Positions 1-9,279 of a stretch of DNA of 64,000 nt are shown piece by piece (the stretch's first letter is position 1; every line of letters begins with the position of its first letter). Source of the DNA: VBAS01 sp035318985 (GTDB lineage Bacteria > Bacteroidota > Bacteroidia > Chitinophagales > Chitinophagaceae); contig DATHDP010000130.1 in assembly GCA_035318985.1 (NCBI GenBank), positions 1-64,000 on the forward strand. Reading direction: 5' to 3'. The notes under the pieces were generated by a model. That model saw nothing but the letters and a program-made list of their open reading frames with translations. It had not been told where the DNA came from and made no database searches. A program made the translations under genes and the position numbers.

Positions 1-2
1 TT

Positions 3-473
3 GCGTATCACGTTTCAGATCCTGAGCGGTATGGAGTTGTTGAATTTGATGAAAACAATATGGCCATTTCAATTGAAGAAAAACCAAAACAACCAAAATC
101 AAACTATGCAGTGCCAGGCTTATATTTCTATGATAACTCAGTAATTAATATTGCAAAAAATTTAAAACCATCTCCAAGAGGAGAATATGAGATCACTGAT
201 GTAAATAAAATTTACCTGGAAAAAAATAAATTGAAAGTGGCTATTATGGATCGCGGAACTGCCTGGCTTGACACGGGTACTTTTGATTCGCTAAGCGATG
301 CAAGCGAATTTGTAAGAGTAATTGAAAAAAGACAGGGAAATAAAATAGGCTGTATTGAAGAAGTAGCGTATCGTATGGGATTTATAACAAAAAAAAAATT
401 AGCTGAAATATCTGAGCCTCTCCAAAAAAGCGGTTATGGTAATTACCTTTTGGGGCTTGTCGAAAAAAAATAG
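3..473 (+). CDS. rmlA: Glucose-1-phosphate thymidylyltransferase, C-terminal part (cut by window start)
   Basis: The frame is open from base 3, so the gene starts before the window and only about the last 156 residues are seen. The visible part carries the EEKP...SNYAVPGLYFYDN stretch and the WLDTGTF motif followed by an EEVAYRMGFI helix, all typical of RmlA/RfbA. The family makes dTDP-glucose from dTTP and glucose 1-phosphate in the cytoplasm, the first step to dTDP-linked sugars such as dTDP-rhamnose. It ends 5 bp before the next gene, so it is the front of the polysaccharide operon. A run of ten A bases near 389-398 lies inside the frame, which stays intact. No rmlB, rmlC or rmlD is in the window; they may lie upstream. 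Confidence 0.93.
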   Translation, partial: AYHVSDPERYGVVEFDENNMAISIEEKPKQPKSNYAVPGLYFYDNSVINIAKNLKPSPRGEYEITDVNKIYLEKNKLKVAIMDRGTAWLDTGTFDSLSDASEFVRVIEKRQGNKIGCIEEVAYRMGFITKKKLAEISEPLQKSGYGNYLLGLVEKK

Positions 474-478
474 TAATC

Positions 479-1414
479 ATGATTAACAGTAGCACAAAAA
501 TCCTGGTAACAGGAGGAGCCGGATTTATCGGAAGTTCTTTAGCTGACTATTTGTTGGATAAAACAGAAGCACAGGTAGTAGTAGTAGATAATTATTTAAC
601 TGGAAGACAGCAGAACCTGCCACAATCAGATCGCTTTAGATTCATAAAAGCCGATGCAAATGATTTTAATGATATCGCTTCCATTTTTCAAACCTTCGTA
701 TTTGATTATGTATTTCATTATGCGGCAGTAGTGGGAGTAAAACGTACACTTGAAAGTCCTGTATTGGTACTTGAAGATCTGCAAGGTATCAGGAATGTTC
801 TTACACTATGCAAGAACACAGGCGTTAAAAGAGTTTTCTATGCATCATCATCTGAAGTGTACGGAGAACCGGTACATTTGCCGCAACATGAGCATAATAC
901 TCCCTTAAATTCAAGGCTGCCTTATGCGGTAGTAAAAAATGCAGGAGAATCCTTTTGCCGTTCTTACTATCAGGAATATGGTTTAGAATATACTATTTTC
1001 AGATTCTTTAATACTTATGGCCCAAAACAAAGCCCGGACTTCGTTGTATCAAGGTTTATGAATGCAGCATTGGAGCATAAACCAATAACAATTTATGGTG
1101 ACGGACAGCAAACAAGAACTTTTTGTTACATCGATGATCACCTTGAAGCCACAGTAAGTTGCTTAACAAACAAAATGTATATTGATGATGTAGTAAATAT
1201 TGGAAATGACCACGAGATATCTGTTTTGGAATTAGCAAGAGTTATTAAAAAGGTCACTGATTCAAAATCTGAAATTGTTCATTTACCTGCATTGCCGGAG
1301 GGAGATATGACAAGGCGACAACCAGATATTAAGAAAATGGAATGTCTTCTGAAGCGGCCATTTATTTCATTGGAAGAGGGATTAAAAAAAATACTTGACG
1401 TAAGAAAAAAATAA
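479..1414 (+). CDS. NAD-dependent epimerase/dehydratase (extended SDR)
   Basis: A 311-residue extended short-chain dehydrogenase. The N-terminus has the nucleotide-binding TGGAGFIG motif, the middle has an SSSEVYGEP stretch and the catalytic YAVVK (YxxxK) motif, and the C-terminal half has the RTFCYIDD substrate-domain signature. Proteins of this type act on NDP-sugars as 4-epimerases, 4,6-dehydratases or decarboxylases; the exact reaction cannot be read from sequence. It sits between rmlA and gmd with 1-5 bp gaps, so it probably modifies a sugar nucleotide for the polysaccharide made here. Confidence 0.85.
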   Translation: MINSSTKILVTGGAGFIGSSLADYLLDKTEAQVVVVDNYLTGRQQNLPQSDRFRFIKADANDFNDIASIFQTFVFDYVFHYAAVVGVKRTLESPVLVLEDLQGIRNVLTLCKNTGVKRVFYASSSEVYGEPVHLPQHEHNTPLNSRLPYAVVKNAGESFCRSYYQEYGLEYTIFRFFNTYGPKQSPDFVVSRFMNAALEHKPITIYGDGQQTRTFCYIDDHLEATVSCLTNKMYIDDVVNIGNDHEISVLELARVIKKVTDSKSEIVHLPALPEGDMTRRQPDIKKMECLLKRPFISLEEGLKKILDVRKK

Positions 1415-1415
1415 A

Positions 1416-2528
1416 ATGAGTAGAACTGCATTAATTACAGGCGTGACTGGCCAGGATGGAGCATATCTGTCGGAACTTTTATTAAAAAAAGATTATATAG
1501 TTCATGGTATAAAAAGAAGGGCTTCTTTATTTAATACTGATCGCATCGATCATCTTTACCAGGACCCCCATGTTTCAAGTCGCAATTTTATATTGCATTA
1601 CGGTGATCTTACTGACAGTACAAATCTTATTCGAATAATCCAGGAAGCACAACCGGATGAGATCTATAACCTTGGTGCAATGAGTCATGTGAAAGTGAGT
1701 TTTGATACACCTGAGTATACTGCAAATGCTGATGGCATTGGTACACTTAGAATTCTGGAAGCTGTACGTTTACTTGGCCTTACTAAAAAAACAAAGATCT
1801 ACCAGGCGTCAACTTCTGAATTGTATGGCTTAGTACAGGAAATCCCACAATCTGAAAAAACTCCTTTTTATCCACGTTCACCTTATGGTGTTGCAAAACT
1901 CTATGCTTATTGGATGACAGTGAATTATCGGGAAGCATATAACATGTTCGCCTGCAACGGAATCTTATTTAACCATGAAAGTCCCTTGCGTGGGGAAACT
2001 TTTGTAACAAGAAAAATTACAAGAGCTGCTGCACAAATCGCATTGGGGATGATGAATAAATTATATGTAGGAAATCTTGATGCAAGCCGCGATTGGGGTC
2101 ATGCGAAGGATTATGTGGAAGCAATGTATTTGATGTTGCAGCAGGATGAACCGGAAGATTTTGTGATAGCAACTGGTATCACAACAACAGTGCGTGACTT
2201 TATCCGTATGACATTTGAAGAACTTGGCGTAGAACTTGAATTTAAAGGAAAAGGTAAGGATGAAAAAGGCTTTATTAGAACATGCGATGATAAATTCAAT
2301 TTAAAACCAGGGCAGGAAGTTGTTGCGGTAGATTCAAATTATTTCCGTCCTACCGAAGTCGACTTGCTTATTGGAGACGCTTCAAAGGCAAAAGAAAAAC
2401 TTGGATGGCAACCAAAATATACATTACAGGAAATGGTAAAAGAAATGGTGGCTTATGATCTTGAACTTTTTCGTAAGCATAAAATTTTATTGGAAGCAGG
2501 ATTTCATGTTTTGCCACAACATGAATAG
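1416..2528 (+). CDS. gmd: GDP-mannose 4,6-dehydratase
   Basis: A 370-residue SDR with the Gmd N-terminus TALITGVTGQDGAYL, the NLGAMSHVKVSF stretch, the STSELYG motif and the SPYGVAKLYAYW catalytic YxxxK region. Gmd converts GDP-D-mannose to GDP-4-keto-6-deoxy-D-mannose using bound NADP. Length is as usual for the family. It starts 1 bp after the upstream epimerase and is followed 39 bp later by fcl, so the pair supplies GDP-L-fucose to the polysaccharide. Confidence 0.96.
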   Translation: MSRTALITGVTGQDGAYLSELLLKKDYIVHGIKRRASLFNTDRIDHLYQDPHVSSRNFILHYGDLTDSTNLIRIIQEAQPDEIYNLGAMSHVKVSFDTPEYTANADGIGTLRILEAVRLLGLTKKTKIYQASTSELYGLVQEIPQSEKTPFYPRSPYGVAKLYAYWMTVNYREAYNMFACNGILFNHESPLRGETFVTRKITRAAAQIALGMMNKLYVGNLDASRDWGHAKDYVEAMYLMLQQDEPEDFVIATGITTTVRDFIRMTFEELGVELEFKGKGKDEKGFIRTCDDKFNLKPGQEVVAVDSNYFRPTEVDLLIGDASKAKEKLGWQPKYTLQEMVKEMVAYDLELFRKHKILLEAGFHVLPQHE

Positions 2529-2567
2529 TAAATTTACTGACCCGCATTCCTTTGTTAGATAAATCAC

Positions 2568-3503
2568 ATGGAAAAAGACAGTAAAATATATATTGCTGGT
2601 CATCGCGGCATGGTTGGCAGCGCTATTCACAGGCGATTAAAAAAAGAAGGGTATGAAAATTTTGTTTTCAGAACTTCTGAGGAACTTGATTTAAGGGATC
2701 AACACGCAGTTGCTGATTTTTTTGCAAAGGAGAAACCGGGTTATGTATTTCTTGCTGCCGCAAAAGTGGGAGGTATTCTTGCCAACAACACTTATCGTGC
2801 AGAATTTTTGTATGATAACCTGATGATCCAATCCAATGTGATAGAGAATTCTTACAGGCAAGGGATAAAAAAATTATTGTTCCTTGGTTCTTCGTGCATT
2901 TATCCGAAACTGGCTCCTCAGCCTTTGAAAGAAGAATATTTTCTTACAGGCTTATTGGAGCATACAAATGAACCTTATGCCATTGCAAAAATCGCAGGCA
3001 TAAAAATGTGCGATGCTTATCGCAGTCAATATGGTTGCAATTTTATTTCAGTGATGCCAACCAATCTCTATGGACCTAATGATAACTATGATCTGAAGAA
3101 TTCACATGTTTTACCAGCGCTGATAAGAAAATTTCATGAAGCAAAGATCAATGATCAACCCGAAGTAATGGTTTGGGGAAGCGGAACTCCACGCCGTGAA
3201 TTTTTGCATGCAGATGATATGGCAGATGCCTGTGCTTTCCTGATGAAAAATTATAATGAACCCGGATTAATAAATATTGGAGTTGGCGAGGATATTAGTA
3301 TTAAAGAATTATCTGAAATGATCAAAGAGATCACAGGCTTTAACGGCAAAATTGTTTTTGATTTGTCTAAGCCTGATGGCACTCCCCGAAAATTAATGGA
3401 TGTTACAAAACTGACAACTCTCGGATGGAAAGCATCGATCGATCTAAAAGAAGGAATTACCCAAGTGTATAAAGAAAAATTCCTTTCAACAGTAAATAAT
3501 TAA
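2568..3503 (+). CDS. fcl: GDP-L-fucose synthase
   Basis: A 311-residue epimerase/reductase with the typical N-terminus IYIAGHRGMVGSAIHRRL, the AAAKVGGILANN stretch, the LGSSCIYP motif and the catalytic YAIAKIAG region; NLYGPNDNYD also matches the family. The enzyme epimerises and reduces the Gmd product to GDP-L-fucose with NADPH. Together with gmd it predicts an L-fucose residue, or a derivative of it, in the surface glycan. The next gene starts 12 bp downstream. Confidence 0.96.
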   Translation: MEKDSKIYIAGHRGMVGSAIHRRLKKEGYENFVFRTSEELDLRDQHAVADFFAKEKPGYVFLAAAKVGGILANNTYRAEFLYDNLMIQSNVIENSYRQGIKKLLFLGSSCIYPKLAPQPLKEEYFLTGLLEHTNEPYAIAKIAGIKMCDAYRSQYGCNFISVMPTNLYGPNDNYDLKNSHVLPALIRKFHEAKINDQPEVMVWGSGTPRREFLHADDMADACAFLMKNYNEPGLINIGVGEDISIKELSEMIKEITGFNGKIVFDLSKPDGTPRKLMDVTKLTTLGWKASIDLKEGITQVYKEKFLSTVNN

Positions 3504-3515
3504 AAGATTTTTGAA

Positions 3516-4352
3516 ATGTCATTTGAAGTTTTTATAGAACCGGGCCGTGCCGAACGTAACTACTGGAAAGACCTTTGGCGTTATCGTGAGTTATTTTACA
3601 TACTAAGTTGGCGTGATATCAAGATCAGGTATAAACAAACAATTATTGGTGTTATATGGAGTGTGTTACGACCTCTTTTAACTATAATGATCTTTACCTT
3701 CGTGTTTGGGCAGATCGCAAAATTTGAGCCGCCCCCCGGTATTAATTATGCCGTACTTGTTTTTGCAGGTTTATTGCCCTGGCAATTTTTTGCAACCGGA
3801 TTCTCAGAGGCAAGCAATAGTCTTCTTGGGAATGAGCGACTGATCTCAAAAGTTTATTTTCCAAGACTGATAATCCCAGCTTCAGCAGTTATTACCAGCC
3901 TTGTTGATTTTCTAATTTCACTTGTACTTATGTTTGGTTTGCTTGTATGGTTTCGTGTAGTGCCATCGATCAACCTCGTTTTCCTCCCAATATTTATTGT
4001 CCTGGCTTTTATCGCAAGTTTTGGAGTTGGGCTTTGGTTAACAGCTGTCAATGTAAAATTTCGTGACTTCAAACATGTGGTTCCGTTCCTTGTACAAGTT
4101 GGGTTATATGTTTCACCAGTAGCATTTGTTTCGGAAAAAGCGGCATCGATTATTCCGGAGAAATTCCGTTTGCTTTATTACCTCAATCCAATGGCAGGGG
4201 TGATCGATGGTTTTCGTTGGTGCTTTTTTGGCGACAAAACTCCATTGAACTGGAGTGGCATGTTCATTTCATTAGGGGTTATTGCTTTTTTTCTTTTCAT
4301 TGGTTTTCGCACCTTCAGAAAGATGGAAAGAACTTTTGCAGACCTTATATAA
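3516..4352 (+). CDS. Polysaccharide ABC transporter permease (Wzm-like, ABC-2 type)
   Basis: A 278-residue inner-membrane protein with about six hydrophobic segments. The N-terminal part has WRYRELFYILSWRDIKIRYKQT followed by GVIWSVLRPL, the well-known start of O-antigen and teichoic acid export permeases, and the C-terminal part has YYLNPMAGVIDGFRW. With the ATPase at 5875 it would flip the completed lipid-linked polysaccharide across the inner membrane. Two sugar-modifying genes separate permease and ATPase, which are more often adjacent. Confidence 0.93.
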   Translation: MSFEVFIEPGRAERNYWKDLWRYRELFYILSWRDIKIRYKQTIIGVIWSVLRPLLTIMIFTFVFGQIAKFEPPPGINYAVLVFAGLLPWQFFATGFSEASNSLLGNERLISKVYFPRLIIPASAVITSLVDFLISLVLMFGLLVWFRVVPSINLVFLPIFIVLAFIASFGVGLWLTAVNVKFRDFKHVVPFLVQVGLYVSPVAFVSEKAASIIPEKFRLLYYLNPMAGVIDGFRWCFFGDKTPLNWSGMFISLGVIAFFLFIGFRTFRKMERTFADLI

Positions 4353-4364
4353 ATAAACATTGGA

Positions 4365-5375
4365 GTGAAGCTATTATCTTTTGCTATTATTGGTTGCGGA
4401 CGCATAGGGAAGCGCCATGCAGAACAAATTCAGTTAGTCGGTAAATTAATTTCCGTTTGTGATATTGATGAATTAAAGGCAAAAGATTTTGGTAAGACTT
4501 ATCATGCCACAATTTTTTTTTCAATTGAGAAATTACTTAGTGATGAAATAAAGCCGGATGTGGTGGTGGTGTGCACGCCAAATGGATTACATGCCAATCA
4601 CACAATACTTAGCCTGGATGCCGGCTGCCATGTGTTATGCGAGAAACCAATGGCTATCCGCACTGTCGATTGCTTGAAGATGATAGAAGCCGGCGATAAA
4701 GCGGGAAAAAAAATTTTTGTCGTTAAACAAAACCGGTTTAACCCACCAGTTGTTGCCGTAAAAAAAATACTTGATGAAAAAAGGCTTGGTGCCATTTACA
4801 GCATTCAGTTAAATTGTTTTTGGAACAGAAATGCGGCTTATTATGAAAATTCCTGGAAGGGAGATTTGGAATTAGATGGGGGAACTCTTTTCACACAATT
4901 CAGTCATTTTATTGATCTTTTATATTGGATGTTTGGTGATATAAAGCAAGTAAGGGCATTCAGGAAAAATTTTGCTCATAGAGGTATTATTGATTTTGAA
5001 GATACAGGTGTAGCTATTATAGAATTTGAAAAAGGAATCATTGGTACTCTCAACTATACTGTAAATTGTTTTCAAAAAAATATGGAAGGGTCCATAACTA
5101 TTTTTGGCGAAAACGGCACCGTAAAGATTGGTGGGCAATATTTGAATAAGCTGGAATACCAGGATATAAAAGACTATGAAATAAAAGATCTGGCTGAAGG
5201 CAATAAAGCGAATGACTATGGATTTTATCAAGGTTCAATGAGCAATCATGATAAGGTCTATGTGAACCTTATAGATGTAATTCAAAATAATGCGGCTATG
5301 GTAGCAAGTAGTTATGATGGATTGAAGACTGTCGAGATAATTGAAAAAATTTATGCCGCAGCTGAAGAGTCATGA
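4365..5375 (+). CDS. Gfo/Idh/MocA oxidoreductase, WbpB/WlbA-like
   Basis: A 336-residue protein with an N-terminal Rossmann motif (AIIGCGRIGKRH), the family CEKPMAI motif with its lysine, and the GGTLFTQFSHFIDLL region of the C-terminal domain. The start is GTG at 4365, 12 bp after the permease gene. Next to a WbpD-like acyltransferase it is best read as a UDP-N-acetylglucosaminuronate 3-dehydrogenase, which prepares C3 for amination. The aminotransferase expected between the two steps (WbpE/WlbC) is not in this window. Family assignment is firm; the substrate is inferred. Confidence 0.85.
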   Translation: MKLLSFAIIGCGRIGKRHAEQIQLVGKLISVCDIDELKAKDFGKTYHATIFFSIEKLLSDEIKPDVVVVCTPNGLHANHTILSLDAGCHVLCEKPMAIRTVDCLKMIEAGDKAGKKIFVVKQNRFNPPVVAVKKILDEKRLGAIYSIQLNCFWNRNAAYYENSWKGDLELDGGTLFTQFSHFIDLLYWMFGDIKQVRAFRKNFAHRGIIDFEDTGVAIIEFEKGIIGTLNYTVNCFQKNMEGSITIFGENGTVKIGGQYLNKLEYQDIKDYEIKDLAEGNKANDYGFYQGSMSNHDKVYVNLIDVIQNNAAMVASSYDGLKTVEIIEKIYAAAEES

Positions 5376-5830
5376 ATATGAACAGGCCCATAATAAAAAA
5401 AAGTGAGATCAGGGATGTCGCGTTTGGAAAAAATGTAATTGTTGTTGAACCAGTCAATCTATATGAGTGTAAAATTGGTGACAATAGTTTTATAGGACCA
5501 TTTTGTGAAATTCAAAAAGGGGTAATGATTGGAGACGATTGTAAAATTCAATCACATAGTTTTTTATGTGAGTTAGTTACAGTGGGCGATAATTGTTTTA
5601 TCGGCCATGGCGTTATGTTTATAAATGATCTGATGCAATCAGGGCCAGCCAGGGGAGATAAGTTGCTTTGGAAAAAAACTACAATTGGGAACAATGTTTT
5701 TATAGGATCGAATGCGACGATACTACCTGTGGAAATTTGTAATGATGTGATCATTGGGGCAGGAAGTGTAGTTACCAAGACTATACATGAACCGGGAACC
5801 TATGCAGGCAATCCTGCAAAAAAAATTTAA
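5372..5830 (+). CDS. Hexapeptide-repeat N-acetyltransferase, WbpD/WlbB-like
   Basis: A 152-residue left-handed beta-helix acyltransferase with repeated I-G-x-x hexapeptides, including IGDNSFIGPFCEIQKGV and IGHGVMFIND, and a C-terminal TYAGNPAKKI. The IQSHSFLCE stretch and the FINDLMQSGPARGD loop resemble WbpD-type enzymes that acetylate the 3-amino group of UDP-2-acetamido-3-amino-glucuronate. Its ATG overlaps the TGA of the dehydrogenase (ATGA), so the two are translationally coupled. Length is a little below the usual 190 residues. Confidence 0.85.
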   Translation: MNMNRPIIKKSEIRDVAFGKNVIVVEPVNLYECKIGDNSFIGPFCEIQKGVMIGDDCKIQSHSFLCELVTVGDNCFIGHGVMFINDLMQSGPARGDKLLWKKTTIGNNVFIGSNATILPVEICNDVIIGAGSVVTKTIHEPGTYAGNPAKKI

Positions 5831-5874
5831 TAGAAATACTGTTTACTATTTTATCAAAAGATTAAAACATCAGA

Positions 5875-7152
5875 ATGTCGGAGTTAGTAATTAAGGCGGA
5901 GAATCTTGGTAAGAAATATATAATTGGACATAAGGGAAGAGAAACGTATCTCACTTTTCGTGACCAGGTCATTCACAGTTTTAGCAATTTTTATTCCCGG
6001 TCAAAACGAATGCTTTCGGGTAAGCAAATGGTAGAAGGAAATGAGATCGAAGAATTCTGGGCATTAAAGAATCTTGATTTCGAGATCAAGCTGGGTGATC
6101 GGGTTGGTATAATAGGAAAAAACGGGGCTGGCAAAAGTACTTTATTGAAAGTCCTAAGCAGGATCACAGAACCAACTACGGGTAAAGTTTTTATCAAAGG
6201 AAGAGTAGCAAGTTTATTAGAAGTTGGTACTGGATTTCATCCCGAGCTAACCGGAAGAGAAAATATTTTTTTGAATGGGGCAATTTTGGGAATGACAAGA
6301 GTAGAGATCAAAAGAAAATTTGACGAGATCGTTGATTTTTCCGGGGTAGAAAAATTTCTGGATACGCCAGTTAAAAGATACAGTAGCGGAATGTATGTTC
6401 GCTTAGCTTTTTCTGTTGCGGCGCACCTTGAACCCGATATTTTGGTGGTAGATGAAGTATTAGCTGTTGGGGATGCCGAGTTTCAAAAAAAATGTTTGGG
6501 TAAAATGAAAGATGTTAGCACAAGTGAAGGCCGTACCATCCTTTTTGTGAGTCATAATCTAATGGCGCTTTCGAGTATGTGCAATTCAGGGATATATCTT
6601 AAAAACGGCCAGATGGCCTACTATGGTGATATTGAAAATGCTCTTCAACGTTATACGGATGAGAGTTCACAAACACATAGAACCGAATGGGCAGGTGATG
6701 AAGGCGACGAAAGTATGCGGGTTTATGCAACAAGGGTTTACTGCGATGATGCTACTGGAATATTTACTCACAAGGATATTATTATTGAAGTAGAAGGGGA
6801 AATAGTAAAACCGGTATTTGGGTTAATACTTGGATTCTGGTTTTATTCGCAATTTGATTACCAACTGGCTTATACATTATTTGATGATACCGATCCGGAT
6901 CCTGAAGTAAAAACGCAATATCCCGGAAAATTTGTAAAACGATTTGTCATACCGGCTAATACACTGGCGCAGGGAGGATACCGTATTCAGTTTGATATAG
7001 CTATTCATTCCACAAAATATATTGTGAACCCCTTTACCTGCGATCTTGAATTTTACGCCGATAATATTGCAGGTATTGGAAGAAAATATATTGTAGATGC
7101 AAAAGGATTTAAGAGCCTGTTCCGCCCGAACTGGTCCCAGGAAAAATATTGA
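5875..7152 (+). CDS. Polysaccharide ABC transporter ATP-binding protein (Wzt-like, with C-terminal extension)
   Basis: A 425-residue protein. The ATPase domain (about residues 1-245) has Walker A GKNGAGKST, the YSSGMYVRLAFS signature of polysaccharide exporters, and Walker B DILVVDEVLAVGD. Residues from about 270 on form a separate beta-rich domain like the glycan-recognition domain of Wzt, which binds the capped non-reducing end of the chain. It partners the permease at 3516. The extra domain suggests that chain length is set by terminal capping, fitting the many methyltransferases in this cluster. Confidence 0.93.
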   Translation: MSELVIKAENLGKKYIIGHKGRETYLTFRDQVIHSFSNFYSRSKRMLSGKQMVEGNEIEEFWALKNLDFEIKLGDRVGIIGKNGAGKSTLLKVLSRITEPTTGKVFIKGRVASLLEVGTGFHPELTGRENIFLNGAILGMTRVEIKRKFDEIVDFSGVEKFLDTPVKRYSSGMYVRLAFSVAAHLEPDILVVDEVLAVGDAEFQKKCLGKMKDVSTSEGRTILFVSHNLMALSSMCNSGIYLKNGQMAYYGDIENALQRYTDESSQTHRTEWAGDEGDESMRVYATRVYCDDATGIFTHKDIIIEVEGEIVKPVFGLILGFWFYSQFDYQLAYTLFDDTDPDPEVKTQYPGKFVKRFVIPANTLAQGGYRIQFDIAIHSTKYIVNPFTCDLEFYADNIAGIGRKYIVDAKGFKSLFRPNWSQEKY

Positions 7153-7158
7153 TTTATT

Positions 7159-8313
7159 ATGAGAATCGGGCTGGTCTTATTTGGTCATCTACGCAGTTAT
7201 CGTCAAACCCATGATTCGTTTCTTCAATTAAAAAAATTATTACAACAAGAGGATAATATTGTTGATGTTTTTTGTCATACATGGGATATCGAAGAATCAG
7301 TAACTGCAGCCTGGTGGAAAAGTCATGATTCTAACAGCCCGCCACCTGCTGTTGATAAAAAAGAGATCATCTTAAAATATAACCCGGCACTTTACGACAT
7401 TGAACCGAGCAAGGAGTTTGATGAACCCGAACTGGGAATAAAATCACTGGTTCCTCTTGCAGGAATGCTTTCCATGCTCTACTCACAATTAAGGTCTTTT
7501 GAGTTGCTGAAAAAATATGAACAGCAAACTGGACAGGTCTATGATGTGATCATAAAATCCCGCTATGATGTTTTGTATGAAATTGCACCTGGCTTTGCTT
7601 CACTCCTGGGTAACACAATAAAAAATAATTGTATTTATCTGCCTTCTTCTAACCCTTATGAATTGGCGGGTTCTTACAGTGATATTTTTGCGCTGGGTAC
7701 TCGTCAGGAAATGGAAAAATATTTTTCATTCAATGATCATTTAATTGAAGCAGCGTCAATTTATAATGAAAAAGGATACCGGGAAATGGTGCCTGAGCTG
7801 TTTATGAGTGTTTTCCTTAAAAATAGCAATATACCTGTGCGGGAAATTTTCGGGTTCCGGATACACATATTAAGAATGAATGGTGAAAAATTTCCTATAA
7901 ACTCAGATAAACACTTTGAAGGTAATTCGCCCTTATGTTTTTATAAACCGAGTATTGAAAAATGTATCGGTTTACTTCCTTCCGAAAGTAATGAGTTAGC
8001 AAACAATAGCACGAAACTTGCAAAGAAATACATTAGATGGATACTCAACGATGGAAGGGAAAAGGAAATAAACGAATATGCATCTTTTTATAATGGCAAT
8101 TGGATCTCTTTAGATAAAATAACGCAACTGGTTAACATTAATAAACACCAAAAGATATTTGCTGATCATGTGCTAAAGGATTTTTTTGAAATATCTTTTT
8201 GGAATGCTAAGTATAGTTTTTTTAAAAAAATTTTACTGGCAACTTTACTTGCTGTTAAGGGGGGATATGGTCTTTTGTATTTTAATATTATTAAGAAAAA
8301 AAAATTTGGTTGA
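7159..8313 (+). CDS. Unrecognised protein in polysaccharide cluster, possible glycosyltransferase
   Basis: A 384-residue protein beginning 6 bp after the Wzt-like gene. The N-terminus RIGLVLFGHLRSYRQTHDSF and the middle stretch VIIKSRYDVLYE recur in uncharacterised proteins of surface polysaccharide loci and suggest a nucleotide-sugar-binding fold, but I cannot assign a known GT family. The C-terminus is hydrophobic and then lysine-rich (residues about 355-384), compatible with membrane association. Context supports a role in building the glycan. Confidence 0.6.
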   Translation: MRIGLVLFGHLRSYRQTHDSFLQLKKLLQQEDNIVDVFCHTWDIEESVTAAWWKSHDSNSPPPAVDKKEIILKYNPALYDIEPSKEFDEPELGIKSLVPLAGMLSMLYSQLRSFELLKKYEQQTGQVYDVIIKSRYDVLYEIAPGFASLLGNTIKNNCIYLPSSNPYELAGSYSDIFALGTRQEMEKYFSFNDHLIEAASIYNEKGYREMVPELFMSVFLKNSNIPVREIFGFRIHILRMNGEKFPINSDKHFEGNSPLCFYKPSIEKCIGLLPSESNELANNSTKLAKKYIRWILNDGREKEINEYASFYNGNWISLDKITQLVNINKHQKIFADHVLKDFFEISFWNAKYSFFKKILLATLLAVKGGYGLLYFNIIKKKKFG

Positions 8314-8316
8314 CCC

Positions 8317-9231
8317 ATGGCATTTGATGTACCTGTACTGTTTATTGTTTTTAACCGGCCGGATACTACTGCGATCGTTTTTGAACGCATCAGGGAAATA
8401 AAGCCACAAAAATTATTCGTGGCTGCCGATGGTCCCCGGGCTTCAAAAGAAGGGGAAAAAGAAAAATGTGAAGCAGTGCGAAATTTAATATTAAGCGGCA
8501 TTGATTGGGAGTGTGATGTTCAGACAAAATTTTCTGATGTCAATCTTGGCTGTGGAATGGCGGAGAGTAGCGCAATGCTTTGGTTCTTCAATGCCATAGG
8601 CGAAGGAATTGTATTGGAGGATGACACGCTGCCTGATCCAAGTTTTTTTAATTATTGTCGCGAGTTACTCAAGTATTTCAGAAATGACACAGATATTTTT
8701 TTGATCAGTGGAGATAATTTCCAGGATGGCAAACAAAGAGGCGACGGTAGTTATTATTTTTCAAAATATCCTAATAGTTGGGGCTATGCTTCATGGAAAA
8801 GAGCTTGGGAAGGGTATGATTTTTCTTTACGTTCTATTGATTTTAACCTTTTTGAAAGGCTACTTAATCAGCAGTTTTCGCATGAAGATGAAAAACAATA
8901 TTGGAAAAACCTATACGATAATTTTCATAAGGGCAGATACGATACTTGGGACTTCCAATTTATCTTCAACATGTGGCACAAAAAAGGCGTAGGTGTGATT
9001 CCTAATACTAATCTTATATCCAATATCGGATTTGGAAACAACGCAACCCATACAGTTAATGCCGATAGCCCATCTGCTAATAAAGCAGTAGGGTCTATTA
9101 GCCGGATAGATCATCCAACTTCAAGGAACATTCATCATGAAGCCGATAGGTACCTATTTAAGACTTTTATAAAAGGAGAAAGTACATGGCAACGGAGATT
9201 TCGGAAAATAAGAAGCCTTTTTAAAGTTTGA
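8317..9231 (+). CDS. Nucleotide-diphospho-sugar transferase family protein (GT-A-like)
   Basis: A 304-residue protein with the N-terminal strand VPVLFIVFNRPD, the FVAADGPR loop, and GIVLEDDTLPDPSFF, where EDD is the likely metal and nucleotide-sugar site of a GT-A fold. WGYASWKRAWEGYD is another block typical of this family, which databases often label HlpA-like or GT2-like. It begins 3 bp after the previous gene. It probably adds one sugar to the glycan; donor and acceptor are unknown. Confidence 0.75.
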   Translation: MAFDVPVLFIVFNRPDTTAIVFERIREIKPQKLFVAADGPRASKEGEKEKCEAVRNLILSGIDWECDVQTKFSDVNLGCGMAESSAMLWFFNAIGEGIVLEDDTLPDPSFFNYCRELLKYFRNDTDIFLISGDNFQDGKQRGDGSYYFSKYPNSWGYASWKRAWEGYDFSLRSIDFNLFERLLNQQFSHEDEKQYWKNLYDNFHKGRYDTWDFQFIFNMWHKKGVGVIPNTNLISNIGFGNNATHTVNADSPSANKAVGSISRIDHPTSRNIHHEADRYLFKTFIKGESTWQRRFRKIRSLFKV

Positions 9232-9279
9232 ATTAGTGAAACGGAGAATAAAATTTAATTAAAGTCCAGAATTAAAAAA

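Noticed and set aside
389..398. Run of ten A bases in rmlA as a phase-variation site
   Set aside because: The frame is intact, the run is in a lysine-rich helix, and A-runs are common in this AT-rich DNA; no sign of variation can be seen from one sequence.
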